A stretch of DNA of 64,000 nt from Myxococcota bacterium (lineage in GTDB: Bacteria > Myxococcota_C > UBA6777), in the NCBI GenBank assembly GCA_023150835.1, contig JAKLKB010000014.1:19770-83769 (forward strand), given 5' to 3'. Of this stretch, positions 7,836 to 15,810 are shown one piece after another (the stretch's first letter is position 1; each line of letters starts with the position of its first letter). The position numbers were made by a program, and so were the translations under genes. Under the pieces are notes generated by a model that saw nothing but the letters and a program-made list of their open reading frames with translations, searched no databases and was not told the origin of the DNA.

Positions 7836-9347
7836 TCAGGCTGCATAGCGTTCAGCCATCTCCAGCGCTGCGCGCCGTGAGAAGGCCATAATCGTTTCTT
7901 GGGGATTGCTCACCGTACCTGTGGGCAAGATACTTGCGTCACAAACATACAGATCACGGATATCGTGCGACTCGCACCAGCTATCCACGACCGATTGACG
8001 GGGATCTCCGCCCATCGCACAAGTTCCAAACAAGTGCGTGGCGACAAATTGGAAAGAGGTCGGGCGAAAGCGTTTGGTCAATAAGAGTTCACTTTGCGAC
8101 GGATCGCGCATGACTTTGGGGACACCGTGACAGCCCGCATACACTTCTCTCGCCCCTGACGCAAACAGCGCATCGATGCAGGACTTCAAGCCGAAGGCCG
8201 TCTCATCGACATCTTCTTGGCGGATCCAAAAGAACGGCATCGGTTTTCCGCCTGTGCCTTCACGCACCAGACCTGTCGAACAGCCCCGAGCCTTGGTCGC
8301 GATCGTCGTGCAGTGCTTAAAGTTTTTGATGCGCTCTTGGAGTTCGTGTCCAACCCCCGGCAAACGGCCTGCAAAGACCGCAGGCGGCGCCCACAAAGTC
8401 TCCATCACAAGACCGCGCTTTTCCATCAGGTTCGATCCCCATCCTTGAATCGCCCCATACCACGGATACACGGCCTGATCGAAAAAGCCCATCGCCATCA
8501 CACCGAGGTGAGCGCGCAGATTTTTTCCGATCCGAGCATTGCGGATCTTGGCGCGCTGCAACAGCAACGGAGACCAAAAAACACCACCGCTGCACACCAC
8601 AGCATCGGCGTGGACGATCAATCGGCCTTGTGGCTTGCGCGTTTCAGGATGCAAGATATCCGCCTCAACCCCGCAAGCACGGCCCTTTTCGATGCGCAAG
8701 TGTGTCGCACGACACAACGGATACAGATCTGCTCCGTTGGTCACAGCGCGCAAGATGTAAGTGGAAGCCATCGTTTGCTTGACGCCTGTGGGGCAACCTG
8801 TAAAGCAGTCGCTCGCTCCTTTGCAACCTTTGACCACCCGCTGCAAAGGATGACTGTCCCAACCAAGTCGCTCAAAACCCCGTTTCAAAAGCAGATTCTT
8901 TTCCCCCTGCGTGGGCATCTGCGACGGTTCCATCCCCATCTCTTCTTCGAGCACTTCGTAATGCTCGTCCATCTCGTCGACGGTCAGATCCTTGAGTTGG
9001 CGATCTTCGATCCATTCCTTCAAGATCCGCTCGGGAAGGCGCTTAAAGATCGCCGAGTTGATCTCCGAAGTTCCGCCAACACACTCGGCTTGCAACATCG
9101 TCACAAACGCATTGCCCACCGCTGCGTTGGCTCCGCTCTCCGAAAGAAAGCGTTGCATAAATTCCCCGATATCACGGGTGGATTCACTCGCTTTCAATCG
9201 CGGTCCTGCTTCCAACACGATCACATCCACACCGCGCATCGCCAACTCTTTCGCAACCACCGCCCCTCCCGGGCCTGAACCGATCACACACACCTGCGTT
9301 CGGCGCTCATGTGTTCCTTGCAGCGCCTCTGTCTTTTGCATCGCCAT
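7836..9347 (-). CDS. GMC-family FAD oxidoreductase
   Basis: A 503-residue glucose-methanol-choline oxidoreductase. The N-terminal FAD-binding motif is VIGSGPGGAVVAKELA (residues 21-36) with the acid at the end of beta-2 (VLEAG). The C-terminal catalytic region reads THLFGTCAMGGDP, then LYVCDASILPTGTVSNPQETI, giving the conserved His and Asn/His pair used to oxidise an alcohol. Length and motifs are nearest the membrane-linked alcohol or cholesterol-oxidase-like branch. A region with CKGASDCFTGCPTGVK around residue 175 is cysteine-rich, as in GMC enzymes that carry an extra cluster-like segment. GGGAG precedes the ATG. The preceding gene encodes a probable small partner subunit 12 bp away, which suggests a dehydrogenase complex passing electrons to the respiratory chain rather than an oxidase. 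Confidence 0.85.
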   Translation of the reverse strand: MAMQKTEALQGTHERRTQVCVIGSGPGGAVVAKELAMRGVDVIVLEAGPRLKASESTRDIGEFMQRFLSESGANAAVGNAFVTMLQAECVGGTSEINSAIFKRLPERILKEWIEDRQLKDLTVDEMDEHYEVLEEEMGMEPSQMPTQGEKNLLLKRGFERLGWDSHPLQRVVKGCKGASDCFTGCPTGVKQTMASTYILRAVTNGADLYPLCRATHLRIEKGRACGVEADILHPETRKPQGRLIVHADAVVCSGGVFWSPLLLQRAKIRNARIGKNLRAHLGVMAMGFFDQAVYPWYGAIQGWGSNLMEKRGLVMETLWAPPAVFAGRLPGVGHELQERIKNFKHCTTIATKARGCSTGLVREGTGGKPMPFFWIRQEDVDETAFGLKSCIDALFASGAREVYAGCHGVPKVMRDPSQSELLLTKRFRPTSFQFVATHLFGTCAMGGDPRQSVVDSWCESHDIRDLYVCDASILPTGTVSNPQETIMAFSRRAALEMAERYAA

Positions 9348-9359
9348 CTTTTTGCTCCC

Positions 9360-9989
9360 TTATGCCGCGTGTTCGACCTGCGCAACATCCGCCTTTGTGC
9401 TTGCCCGAACTTCCGCTCTCATCTCTTCGATCCATTGTTCTGCCTTTGCGATCTCAGGCGACCATTGCGTAAAGTCCGATCGGATCTCGATATCGCGTGG
9501 ATCGCTTTCGTAACGATTCAGCTTGAAAAACTCCATCTCCCGCAACACCCGCTCATCCGCAAGATACGCCATGCACACAAACACCCGAATCATCGTGCTG
9601 AGCATCCGAAACACATACACCTCGGTGTATTCGAGATCCCGCATCATCGCTTCTCGCTGTTCCGCAGACAGGCTCGAAAAGCGCCAACCACGCCGAAAAA
9701 ACGCAGGAAACACAAACTCGTACATCAACAACGTTCCCGCCACCAGATCGCGCTTGTCCGAAGAAAGCTGCGAAAATCGCACCATCAAATAATCCACAAC
9801 GCCCGTCTCTTCGGCGCTATACGGGATCGCTCCCCCAGACGGCAACATCGACTGTGCCACTTCGCCCAACGTCTTTTCCATCTGACGGCGCACCGCAGGC
9901 TGATACGCCAACCCTTCGTCCAATCCCAACGCTCGCAACAAACTCCCGCCCCATTCGAGTCCACGCGACAACCATCTTGAACCCAACAT
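9360..9989 (-). CDS. Gluconate 2-dehydrogenase subunit 3-like partner protein
   Basis: About 209 residues, mostly helical, with the segment LSAEQREAMMRDLE near the middle and no membrane segment or signal peptide in this reading. The size, the RExxMxxL helix and the position directly before a GMC oxidoreductase match the gluconate 2-dehydrogenase subunit 3 family, whose members help assemble or stabilise the flavoprotein. Similarity is judged by eye, so the assignment is tentative. The ATG at 9989 is chosen because AAGGAG lies seven bases upstream; an earlier start at 10031 would overlap the regulator gene. The gene follows the regulator by 38 bp. Confidence 0.55.
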   Translation of the reverse strand: MLGSRWLSRGLEWGGSLLRALGLDEGLAYQPAVRRQMEKTLGEVAQSMLPSGGAIPYSAEETGVVDYLMVRFSQLSSDKRDLVAGTLLMYEFVFPAFFRRGWRFSSLSAEQREAMMRDLEYTEVYVFRMLSTMIRVFVCMAYLADERVLREMEFFKLNRYESDPRDIEIRSDFTQWSPEIAKAEQWIEEMRAEVRASTKADVAQVEHAA

Positions 9990-10027
9990 CGCTTTGCTCC
10001 TTTCTTCACAAACCTGTTTGTCCTGTC

Positions 10028-10840
10028 TCAACGAACTTCTTTGTCCTGCTTTTTGCCTTCTTGCCCTTCAAACGCACCAGACAGCCACGCCAACTTCTCG
10101 CGCAAATGCGCTTGATCCGCACGCATATACGACCGCATCACCTCTTGCGCCTCCCTCCAAGAACCTTCTTCCAACAAAGCCTGAATCCGCCAAAAAGCCC
10201 GTGGATACGACAAAAGATCACCACCCACCTCACACGTCACAGGACTCCAAAAGCCCGCAACATACGAAGCCGAACGCTTGTAGATCTCAGACATCGGTCG
10301 ATAAAAAAACCCCAACAGCAAACTATTGGCCGCGTCGATCAACGACTCAAACCATTCCAGATCCGCCACAAAGATCTCTTCTTCGGGCGCGCCACCATCG
10401 ATCCGACCTTGCAACGCCACCAACCGCGACCGCATCCGCGAACGTTGCAACGCGCTACTGCGCTCACCCACCCGCCGAACCACATGCAGCAAGATCGGCT
10501 CCCGGATCTCCATAAAATCATCAATGATACCCACAACTTCTGCCGAAAAGCCCTGCGCCATAAACAAGTCCGGCAACAGACGCAAACTCCCTTGTGACCG
10601 AAAGTCCGCCACTCGCCACGATCGGCCTTGACCACCCTCGATCAAACCGTCTGCCTTCAACATCTGCAACGCTTGCCGCAAGCTCACACGGTTCGTCTCG
10701 AACTGCTCCGAAAGCTTCTTCTCTGCTGGCAGCGGCTCTCCCACACCCAACTCCCCTCGCAAAATCAGCCGCCGCAACACCCCCGCCAACTGCTCGGGGA
10801 CTGTGATCGCTTTCTTGATCGGTTCAAAGATCGACACCAC
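10028..10840 (-). CDS. GntR/FadR-family transcriptional regulator (FCD type)
   Basis: About 270 residues from a GTG at 10840 preceded by AAGGAG with a seven-base spacer. The N-terminal winged helix is clear: PEQLAGVLRRLILRGELGVGEPLPAEKKLSEQF followed by VSLRQALQMLKADGLI, the GntR pattern. The all-helical C-terminal part (FMEIREPILLHVVRRVGE, then AREQ-like helices) is an FCD ligand-binding domain, as in FadR and LldR. A perfect palindrome overlaps the probable promoter 41 bp upstream, so negative autoregulation of the whole downstream run (partner subunit, GMC enzyme, unknown, YceI-like, desaturase) is likely, relieved or imposed by a carboxylate or acyl ligand. The ligand itself cannot be inferred. 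Confidence 0.85.
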   Translation of the reverse strand: MVSIFEPIKKAITVPEQLAGVLRRLILRGELGVGEPLPAEKKLSEQFETNRVSLRQALQMLKADGLIEGGQGRSWRVADFRSQGSLRLLPDLFMAQGFSAEVVGIIDDFMEIREPILLHVVRRVGERSSALQRSRMRSRLVALQGRIDGGAPEEEIFVADLEWFESLIDAANSLLLGFFYRPMSEIYKRSASYVAGFWSPVTCEVGGDLLSYPRAFWRIQALLEEGSWREAQEVMRSYMRADQAHLREKLAWLSGAFEGQEGKKQDKEVR

Positions 10841-10880
10841 GCTCGCGCTCCTTCTTTGCGGCTCCTGTCTCACGCCTGAC

Positions 10881-10897
10881 AACTTGTTAAACAAGTT
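10881..10897. promoter_or_regulatory. Palindromic operator AACTTGTT-N-AACAAGTT
   Basis: AACTTGTTAAACAAGTT is a perfect 8-bp inverted repeat around one central base. The TTGT...ACAA core is the typical half-site arrangement of GntR/FCD regulators. It lies 41 bp before the regulator's GTG start and overlaps the -10 box of the likely promoter, which fits autorepression. The rest of 10898-11204 contains the promoter and one hairpin repeat but no gene I can support. Confidence 0.7.
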
Positions 10898-10922
10898 ATA
10901 CAGCGAGATCAAAAAAGCACAA
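10895..10922 (-). promoter_or_regulatory. Probable promoter of the regulator/GMC operon
   Basis: Read on the minus strand: TTGTGC (10917-10922), 16-bp spacer, TATAAC (10895-10900). The -10 box matches five of six consensus bases, the -35 box is weaker. The operator begins inside the -10 box, so a bound repressor would block polymerase directly. Confidence 0.45.
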
Positions 10923-11043
10923 GCGATGTTTTGTCACAAGATGGTCAAAGCAGTCTGCGGCTTGCGTTTGCTGCGTGCAGAGCCATTGTTTGAAGGGAGG
11001 GGGCAAGCGAGAAGCGAAGACAGGAGCGGTGGATCTCGCTTGG

Positions 11044-11096
11044 TTTTGTGGGGTTGGAACCCCACGCCCCGCAAGGAGCGAAGCCCCTTGACCCCG
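11044..11096. repeat. Paired-hairpin repeat, family 2, copy 1
   Basis: TTTTGTGGGGTT-GG-AACCCCAC forms one hairpin; it is followed by CGCCCCGCAAGGAGC and a second, imperfect stem ending CCTTGACCCCG. The same layout recurs at 36585 and 59794. This copy lies between the regulator promoter and a small exported-protein gene. Confidence 0.75.
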
Positions 11097-11204
11097 AGAG
11101 GGGCGGGGTGAGCAGGAGTGTTTCAAACAAGCGATGGTACCGCGAGAAGTGTTGTGGAAACGGACATCGAAAGGCGCGGTTAGGCAAGAAAAGGAAAAGC
11201 GACC

Positions 11205-11699
11205 ATGCGAGAACAACGGACGAGGCCGAAGGACGGCAGAAAAGCAAAGCGATTTGTGTGGATGGGAGGGATCGCGATCGGTTTGTGCAGCGTGATGGGT
11301 ACGGCGTGGTCGGAGCCATCGCCACGACCGAACCCCACCAAAACGGACAAGGACTCACCGAAGAAAAAAGACGAGGCGACAAAACGAATGGAAGCGTTGT
11401 ATGTGGGGCGTTGGTTGCACGAAGGCGATCGAGCGACGTTGGAGATCAAAGCGGGTGGGCAATTTACGATCGATCACAACTCGCCCGCAGGTCGGATGCG
11501 TAGCACAGGAAAATGGACCGCAACAGAAAAGCAGATCACGCTTGTGTACGCAGGGTCCGGCCACAAGGCGACCTACGATCTCGGGCGCACCCAAACCCAG
11601 ATGCTCTTGATGCACAAAGGCCAATTCGCCTTCTTCAAAGTCGCGCACACCCCGCCTCCCAAACCTGCCCGACCCAAAGAAGACGAAAACAAAAACTAG
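11205..11699 (+). CDS. Small exported protein of unknown function
   Basis: 164 residues. A basic N-terminus (RPKDGRKAKR) is followed by a hydrophobic stretch at about residues 17-33 ending VMGTAWSEP, a plausible Sec signal peptide. The mature part has a Pro/Lys-rich linker and then a beta-rich block of about 75 residues (VGRWLHEGDRATLEIKAGG ... STGKWTATEKQITLVYAG) that resembles lipocalin-like or DUF-type domains that measure how a polymer or lipid fits, but I cannot assign a family. The C-terminus is Pro/Lys-rich. The ATG has AGGAAAAG upstream. It stands alone, convergent with the minus-strand CxxCH protein. Confidence 0.65.
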   Translation: MREQRTRPKDGRKAKRFVWMGGIAIGLCSVMGTAWSEPSPRPNPTKTDKDSPKKKDEATKRMEALYVGRWLHEGDRATLEIKAGGQFTIDHNSPAGRMRSTGKWTATEKQITLVYAGSGHKATYDLGRTQTQMLLMHKGQFAFFKVAHTPPPKPARPKEDENKN

Positions 11700-11906
11700 G
11701 TTTTGTTTTGATAGGGTGGACAAATATTTTTACCTCGCCTCGACACTTCGTGCCACCCCTCTCCAAGCGGACGCTCACAAAGTTCGCTGCGCAGAGAAGA
11801 GAAAAAGGTACAAGATTCTCGGAGTCTCTGTCTTTTTTCTGCCTTCTTTCCGTGTATTCCGTGGACTTTTCTCTGCCTCATCCAAACTCCCGTACGCTCC
11901 CCCAGA

Positions 11907-12581
11907 TCATCCGACAAGTTCTTGTTTCTTCGGATATGGCGGATATGCAGCCAGAATCAACCGAACCACAACCACCCCCCCCCACACCAACAAGCCTCCT
12001 CCCGCGATCTGCAACAAACGCGGAACGGTATAGGGCGAAAGTTGTTGTGCGATCCATGCGATTCCCAACGTCCCGCCCAAAGGAATTCCCACCACAGCCC
12101 GCTTCCATCCGCTCGGAACAGCGGGGAACAGCCACAACAAAGCTCCCAAACACCACACCCACGCAAGCCAGATGGCTTGGGCATGAAAGACAGCAGGCCA
12201 TGTGTACGGACGTATCAGCTTGGGCAGACGCGCCGCAGCTTGCCACTTGCGGAAGTCCAAGGCTTCTTCTGTATGGCACCTCGCACAATTCGCCCGAAGA
12301 TGCGGTGTCAGTTGTTTGTAGAACGGTAAACGACGCGCACCATCACGCACCCACGCAGCGATCCGTTGTTGAAGCTCCGATGAGATCAGGGCCTGCGAAG
12401 GATGCGACAGAAGCCGCTTGATCAAGGGGGTGTCTTCGACCGAGAGCGACGAAGGGCGCGAAGAAGGATGACGCGACGAAGACCCCCAAAGGACGGGGAA
12501 AGTCGAACGCCCCAAGAGCAACAACAAAACAACAGCCGCCACCACCACACCAACGGAAAAAAAAGACGCCTGTGGTTTCAC
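11907..12581 (-). CDS. Membrane protein with a single CxxCH (c-type haem) motif
   Basis: About 224 residues. An N-terminal membrane anchor (about 8-24) is followed by an extracytoplasmic segment of roughly 90 residues that holds CARCHTEEA (CxxCH, near residue 100), then three hydrophobic segments in the C-terminal half. The motif would covalently bind one haem if the protein is exported and matured by a cytochrome c system. Apart from this motif I do not recognise a family. It starts (GTG) 10 bp after the stop of a Tat-exported FAD oxidoreductase, so the pair may form an extracytoplasmic electron-transfer unit. A proper distal Met ligand cannot be located with confidence. Confidence 0.65.
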   Translation of the reverse strand: MKPQASFFSVGVVVAAVVLLLLLGRSTFPVLWGSSSRHPSSRPSSLSVEDTPLIKRLLSHPSQALISSELQQRIAAWVRDGARRLPFYKQLTPHLRANCARCHTEEALDFRKWQAAARLPKLIRPYTWPAVFHAQAIWLAWVWCLGALLWLFPAVPSGWKRAVVGIPLGGTLGIAWIAQQLSPYTVPRLLQIAGGGLLVWGGVVVVRLILAAYPPYPKKQELVG

Positions 12582-12591
12582 AGATCAACCT

Positions 12592-14313
12592 CTATTGTAT
12601 CGAAGTAAAGGGGTGTTTGATACGACGCAAGGCTTCTTCGGCGATGCCTACGCTGTACATCGAGACCTGTTCAAAAACGGCCAATCCACCGACATCACAA
12701 TGCGCAAACAAGATCTGCCCACAAGGTTGTTGCATCTTTCGGCGGTCTTCGCCAAACAAAAACCCGGGATAAGCGGCGTGCATCGCGTGTCCCCAACGGA
12801 AGATATCGATGTGCGTCACGATATCGGGCATCTCAGGGTGCATCCGTGTCAACTCCTCAAGGATCTGCGAAGCCCAAAAGTCCCATCCTTCGCGCAAAAG
12901 CGACCGTCGTTCTTGATCGGGAGAAGAGGCAAAACAAGCATAAAAGGTCAGGGTGGTTTGCTCGTCTTCTTCGGCGTCCGAGGTAGGCAGATCATCGGCG
13001 TAGATGTAGCCTTGCGACCAACTGCGAAAGCCAAAGTTTTCCCATGCGATCGGAGTCTTGGACGGAAAAGAAGGGCGGCGACGGCAACGCAGATTCGCAA
13101 CGATCCACGGGATATAACGCATCTGCCGAAACTCCGAACGTCCAAGCGCCGTCAGTTCGGGGATGCAAGGATAAGCGAGATATTTGGGGGCTGCAAAGAT
13201 CGCACAGCGCGCTGCGATCGTCTCGATCTTACGGGTGTTGAGATCCAAAAAGGTGACACGCACCCCTTCGGGTACATTGCGCACCCGCAAAACCATCTGG
13301 CTTGTCCGACACGATGCAGGAGAGATGCGCCGCAAAAGCTGACGCACCAAAAAGGCGTTGCCTTCGGGCCAAGACATCTTTCGATCGGTGGGGTCGATGG
13401 CTTCGACTTCGGGAGGAAGGGCAAAGTCTTTGGCGGGGGGGACTTTTTTACGCGGGGCCAGCGAAGCGTAGTATTGCAAGCCAGCCCACGCCGAGATCGA
13501 TTCGATGGGAAGGGAGAATTCGTCGATACAACGATCGTTGATCGACCAGCGCAAAACGCCCGAATCAAGGCGATGTTCTTGCAAAAAGGCGAGCATGGTC
13601 ATGCGTTCAAGGCGTACAACGCTATCGGCCCGACTCACCGAATCAAGAGGAAAGCCAAAGGCTCGTTTGCCCGAAGGATCGAGCCAGTTCGACCAATGAG
13701 AAGCGATCTGCTCGAAGCGTTCGAGATCTTGGTAATCGCTGGCTTTCATCAAGTGCCACGGATAACGGCCTTGTGACCATGCGCCCTTTGCAAAGATATT
13801 TCGATGAGGAAGTCGCACGATGTGGCGAGGATCGCAGATCGGCTGTTGATCGCTCGGATGGTATCCGATGATCAAGCCGCAATCTTCGTAGATCTTGCAC
13901 AACGAGCGGAGTTCTTTGCTGGGTGGATCGACGTAATGCGCGCCCCACGGATAGCGATGGCCTGCGCGAGATCCGCTCTTGGCGGTTCCTCCCATCTCAG
14001 AAGCCCGTTCGAGGATCACAAAGTCCGTCATCCCGGCCTGTTGCATCCGCCAAGCTGCACATAAGCCCGATACGCCACCCCCGATGATCGCCACGCCAAA
14101 TTGTTTTGTGGGTACTTGTTCTTGAAAAGCAAAGCCGCCATCCCGCCATCGATGGCCGACTTCGACATCATCCCCAACGATCGCGCCGCTGATCCCGCGC
14201 AAACGGGCCTGTTGCTCTGTCCAAGGCAGCGCCCCCCACCACGAGATCCCTCCCGCCAATCCAGCCAAACCCAACGCCTTTAACAGTTCACGCCGACTGA
14301 TCTCGTGTGCCAC
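12592..14313 (-). CDS. Tat-exported FAD-dependent oxidoreductase (amine-oxidase-like)
   Basis: 573 residues from a GTG at 14313, chosen for AAGGAG seven bases upstream and because it places a twin-arginine signal at the N-terminus (ISRRELLKALGLAGLAGG). After about 60 residues the FAD-binding motif IGGGVSGLCAAWRMQQAG appears, followed by VILERASEMGGTAKSG, the layout of flavin amine oxidases and protoporphyrinogen-oxidase-like proteins. The C-terminal FAD contact region (ILFAHCDVGGLAVFEQVSMYSVG) is present. The substrate is unknown. The next gene, 10 bp downstream, encodes a membrane protein with a haem c motif, a natural electron acceptor. Upstream by 35 bp is lysC on the same strand, whose co-transcription is probably incidental. 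Confidence 0.8.
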   Translation of the reverse strand: MAHEISRRELLKALGLAGLAGGISWWGALPWTEQQARLRGISGAIVGDDVEVGHRWRDGGFAFQEQVPTKQFGVAIIGGGVSGLCAAWRMQQAGMTDFVILERASEMGGTAKSGSRAGHRYPWGAHYVDPPSKELRSLCKIYEDCGLIIGYHPSDQQPICDPRHIVRLPHRNIFAKGAWSQGRYPWHLMKASDYQDLERFEQIASHWSNWLDPSGKRAFGFPLDSVSRADSVVRLERMTMLAFLQEHRLDSGVLRWSINDRCIDEFSLPIESISAWAGLQYYASLAPRKKVPPAKDFALPPEVEAIDPTDRKMSWPEGNAFLVRQLLRRISPASCRTSQMVLRVRNVPEGVRVTFLDLNTRKIETIAARCAIFAAPKYLAYPCIPELTALGRSEFRQMRYIPWIVANLRCRRRPSFPSKTPIAWENFGFRSWSQGYIYADDLPTSDAEEDEQTTLTFYACFASSPDQERRSLLREGWDFWASQILEELTRMHPEMPDIVTHIDIFRWGHAMHAAYPGFLFGEDRRKMQQPCGQILFAHCDVGGLAVFEQVSMYSVGIAEEALRRIKHPFTSIQ

Positions 14314-14348
14314 CGACACGCTCCTTTCCAGACGCTCGCCCTCGGCGG

Positions 14349-15533
14349 CTAGGCCCCAAGGCTCTCGACACAAAAGGCCCGATGCAAGGCACGTTGCACG
14401 TCGTCTGCGCAAGCCAACGGGACGGCAAACGACATCCGCAAAGGAGCCGTCCAGACGCGCCACTGCGCAGCCTCTAAGATCCCGCGTACAGCTTGATTTG
14501 CACGCACCAAAGCCCCCGCTATATCGCCCGATTGGGAACCGATCACGCTGACAACCGCTTTTTCTTCTGCGATCGCGGGCCAACGCAAGCGCGCAACCGC
14601 CGCATCCAACTCGGGATACGCATCTCGCCAAAAAGCCACCTCGATCTGCTGGCCCCCCCAAAAACTTAACGATGGATGCAGACCTTGCGCCGCCAATTGC
14701 GCTTGATAAGCGGCCTCGTCTGCTTCGGCGTACGGCACAGACAACCAACACAACGGACGCAAGCAAGTGATCGCCATCTTTGTCTTGGGTTCGGCGTCCA
14801 GATCACGGCGGATCAAGGTGTATCCTTCGCTCCCTGCGGTCGCTTTTGCGTACAACGCGATCCCATGCTCACGCGCAAAACGCACAGCTTCGGCGTGCAG
14901 CACCTTCGCGCCCATCCGCGCCATCTCTTCCATCTCATCGTATCCCAAGCTATCAAGGCGCTTTGCATCCAAGACCACTCGCGGATCGGCATCGTACACA
15001 CCGTCCACATCCGAATAGATCTCGCAGGACCCTGCCCCCAAAGCCGCAGCCAAGGCCACCGCCGTGGTGTCCGATCCACCCCGTCCCAATGTCGTGATCT
15101 CGCGCTTGTACGACATCCCCTGAAAGCCCGCAACGATCACGATCTTTCCACGCGCAAGTTCGTCTTGGATACGGATCGGGCGCACCTCGATGATCTGCGC
15201 TTCAAAGTGCCGATCGTTGGTCAAGATCCCGCTTTGCGATCCCGTAAAAGAGATCGCCTCGTACCCGTGTGCTTGGATCGCCATCGACAACAGCGCCATA
15301 CTGATGCGCTCACCCGTACTCAACAACATATCCAACTCACGACGCGGTGGTTCGGGCGTGATCTCATGCGCCATCTTCATCAAACGGTTGGTGGTATCGC
15401 CCATCGCCGACACCACCACCACCACCTGAAAGCCCTGACGCTTCGCTTCAACCACCCGCTCCGCCACCCGCAACAGCCGTCCCACATCCGCCACCGAAGA
15501 TCCACCGTACTTTTGCACTCGGATCGCTGTCAT
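14349..15533 (-). CDS. lysC: Aspartate kinase
   Basis: 394 residues catalysing phosphorylation of aspartate, the first step toward lysine, threonine, methionine and diaminopimelate. The amino-acid-kinase domain begins [18 protein letters not shown], contains [13 protein letters not shown], the [10 protein letters not shown] loop and [21 protein letters not shown]. The C-terminal third, with [19 protein letters not shown], fits paired ACT domains for feedback control. The ATG at 15533 has GAAGGAG ten bases upstream. Length (about 400) is that of a monofunctional class kinase. Downstream on the same strand is the FAD oxidoreductase; the TonB receptor gene is divergent. Confidence 0.92.
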   Translation of the reverse strand: MTAIRVQKYGGSSVADVGRLLRVAERVVEAKRQGFQVVVVVSAMGDTTNRLMKMAHEITPEPPRRELDMLLSTGERISMALLSMAIQAHGYEAISFTGSQSGILTNDRHFEAQIIEVRPIRIQDELARGKIVIVAGFQGMSYKREITTLGRGGSDTTAVALAAALGAGSCEIYSDVDGVYDADPRVVLDAKRLDSLGYDEMEEMARMGAKVLHAEAVRFAREHGIALYAKATAGSEGYTLIRRDLDAEPKTKMAITCLRPLCWLSVPYAEADEAAYQAQLAAQGLHPSLSFWGGQQIEVAFWRDAYPELDAAVARLRWPAIAEEKAVVSVIGSQSGDIAGALVRANQAVRGILEAAQWRVWTAPLRMSFAVPLACADDVQRALHRAFCVESLGA

Positions 15534-15810
15534 CCTCGCCTTGCTCCTTCTCCATCGCGCCGATCGACTGTGCCGTCCGCCCCGCCCCTCCGCCAACCTC
15601 GCCCCGCTTCAACTTGACAGACGGTGCGGGACAAGCTTCTCTACACGTTGCCGAACGATACGCGATCACGCACCTTTGCGCTTTTTCCTTCCGCTGGCAC
15701 CCTCACCTCGGAAGCCTTGTACCCGAAACGCTGCGTATCCACAAGCCCAAAACAATCTCTCTTCTTCCGTCTCTGCGGTCCAGCCGCCCAAGCTCATACG
15801 GAAAATCAAC

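Noticed and set aside
8217-9278. Forward 353-codon frame over the GMC oxidoreductase gene
   Set aside because: His/Arg/Gln-rich shadow; the minus strand encodes clear FAD-binding and catalytic motifs.
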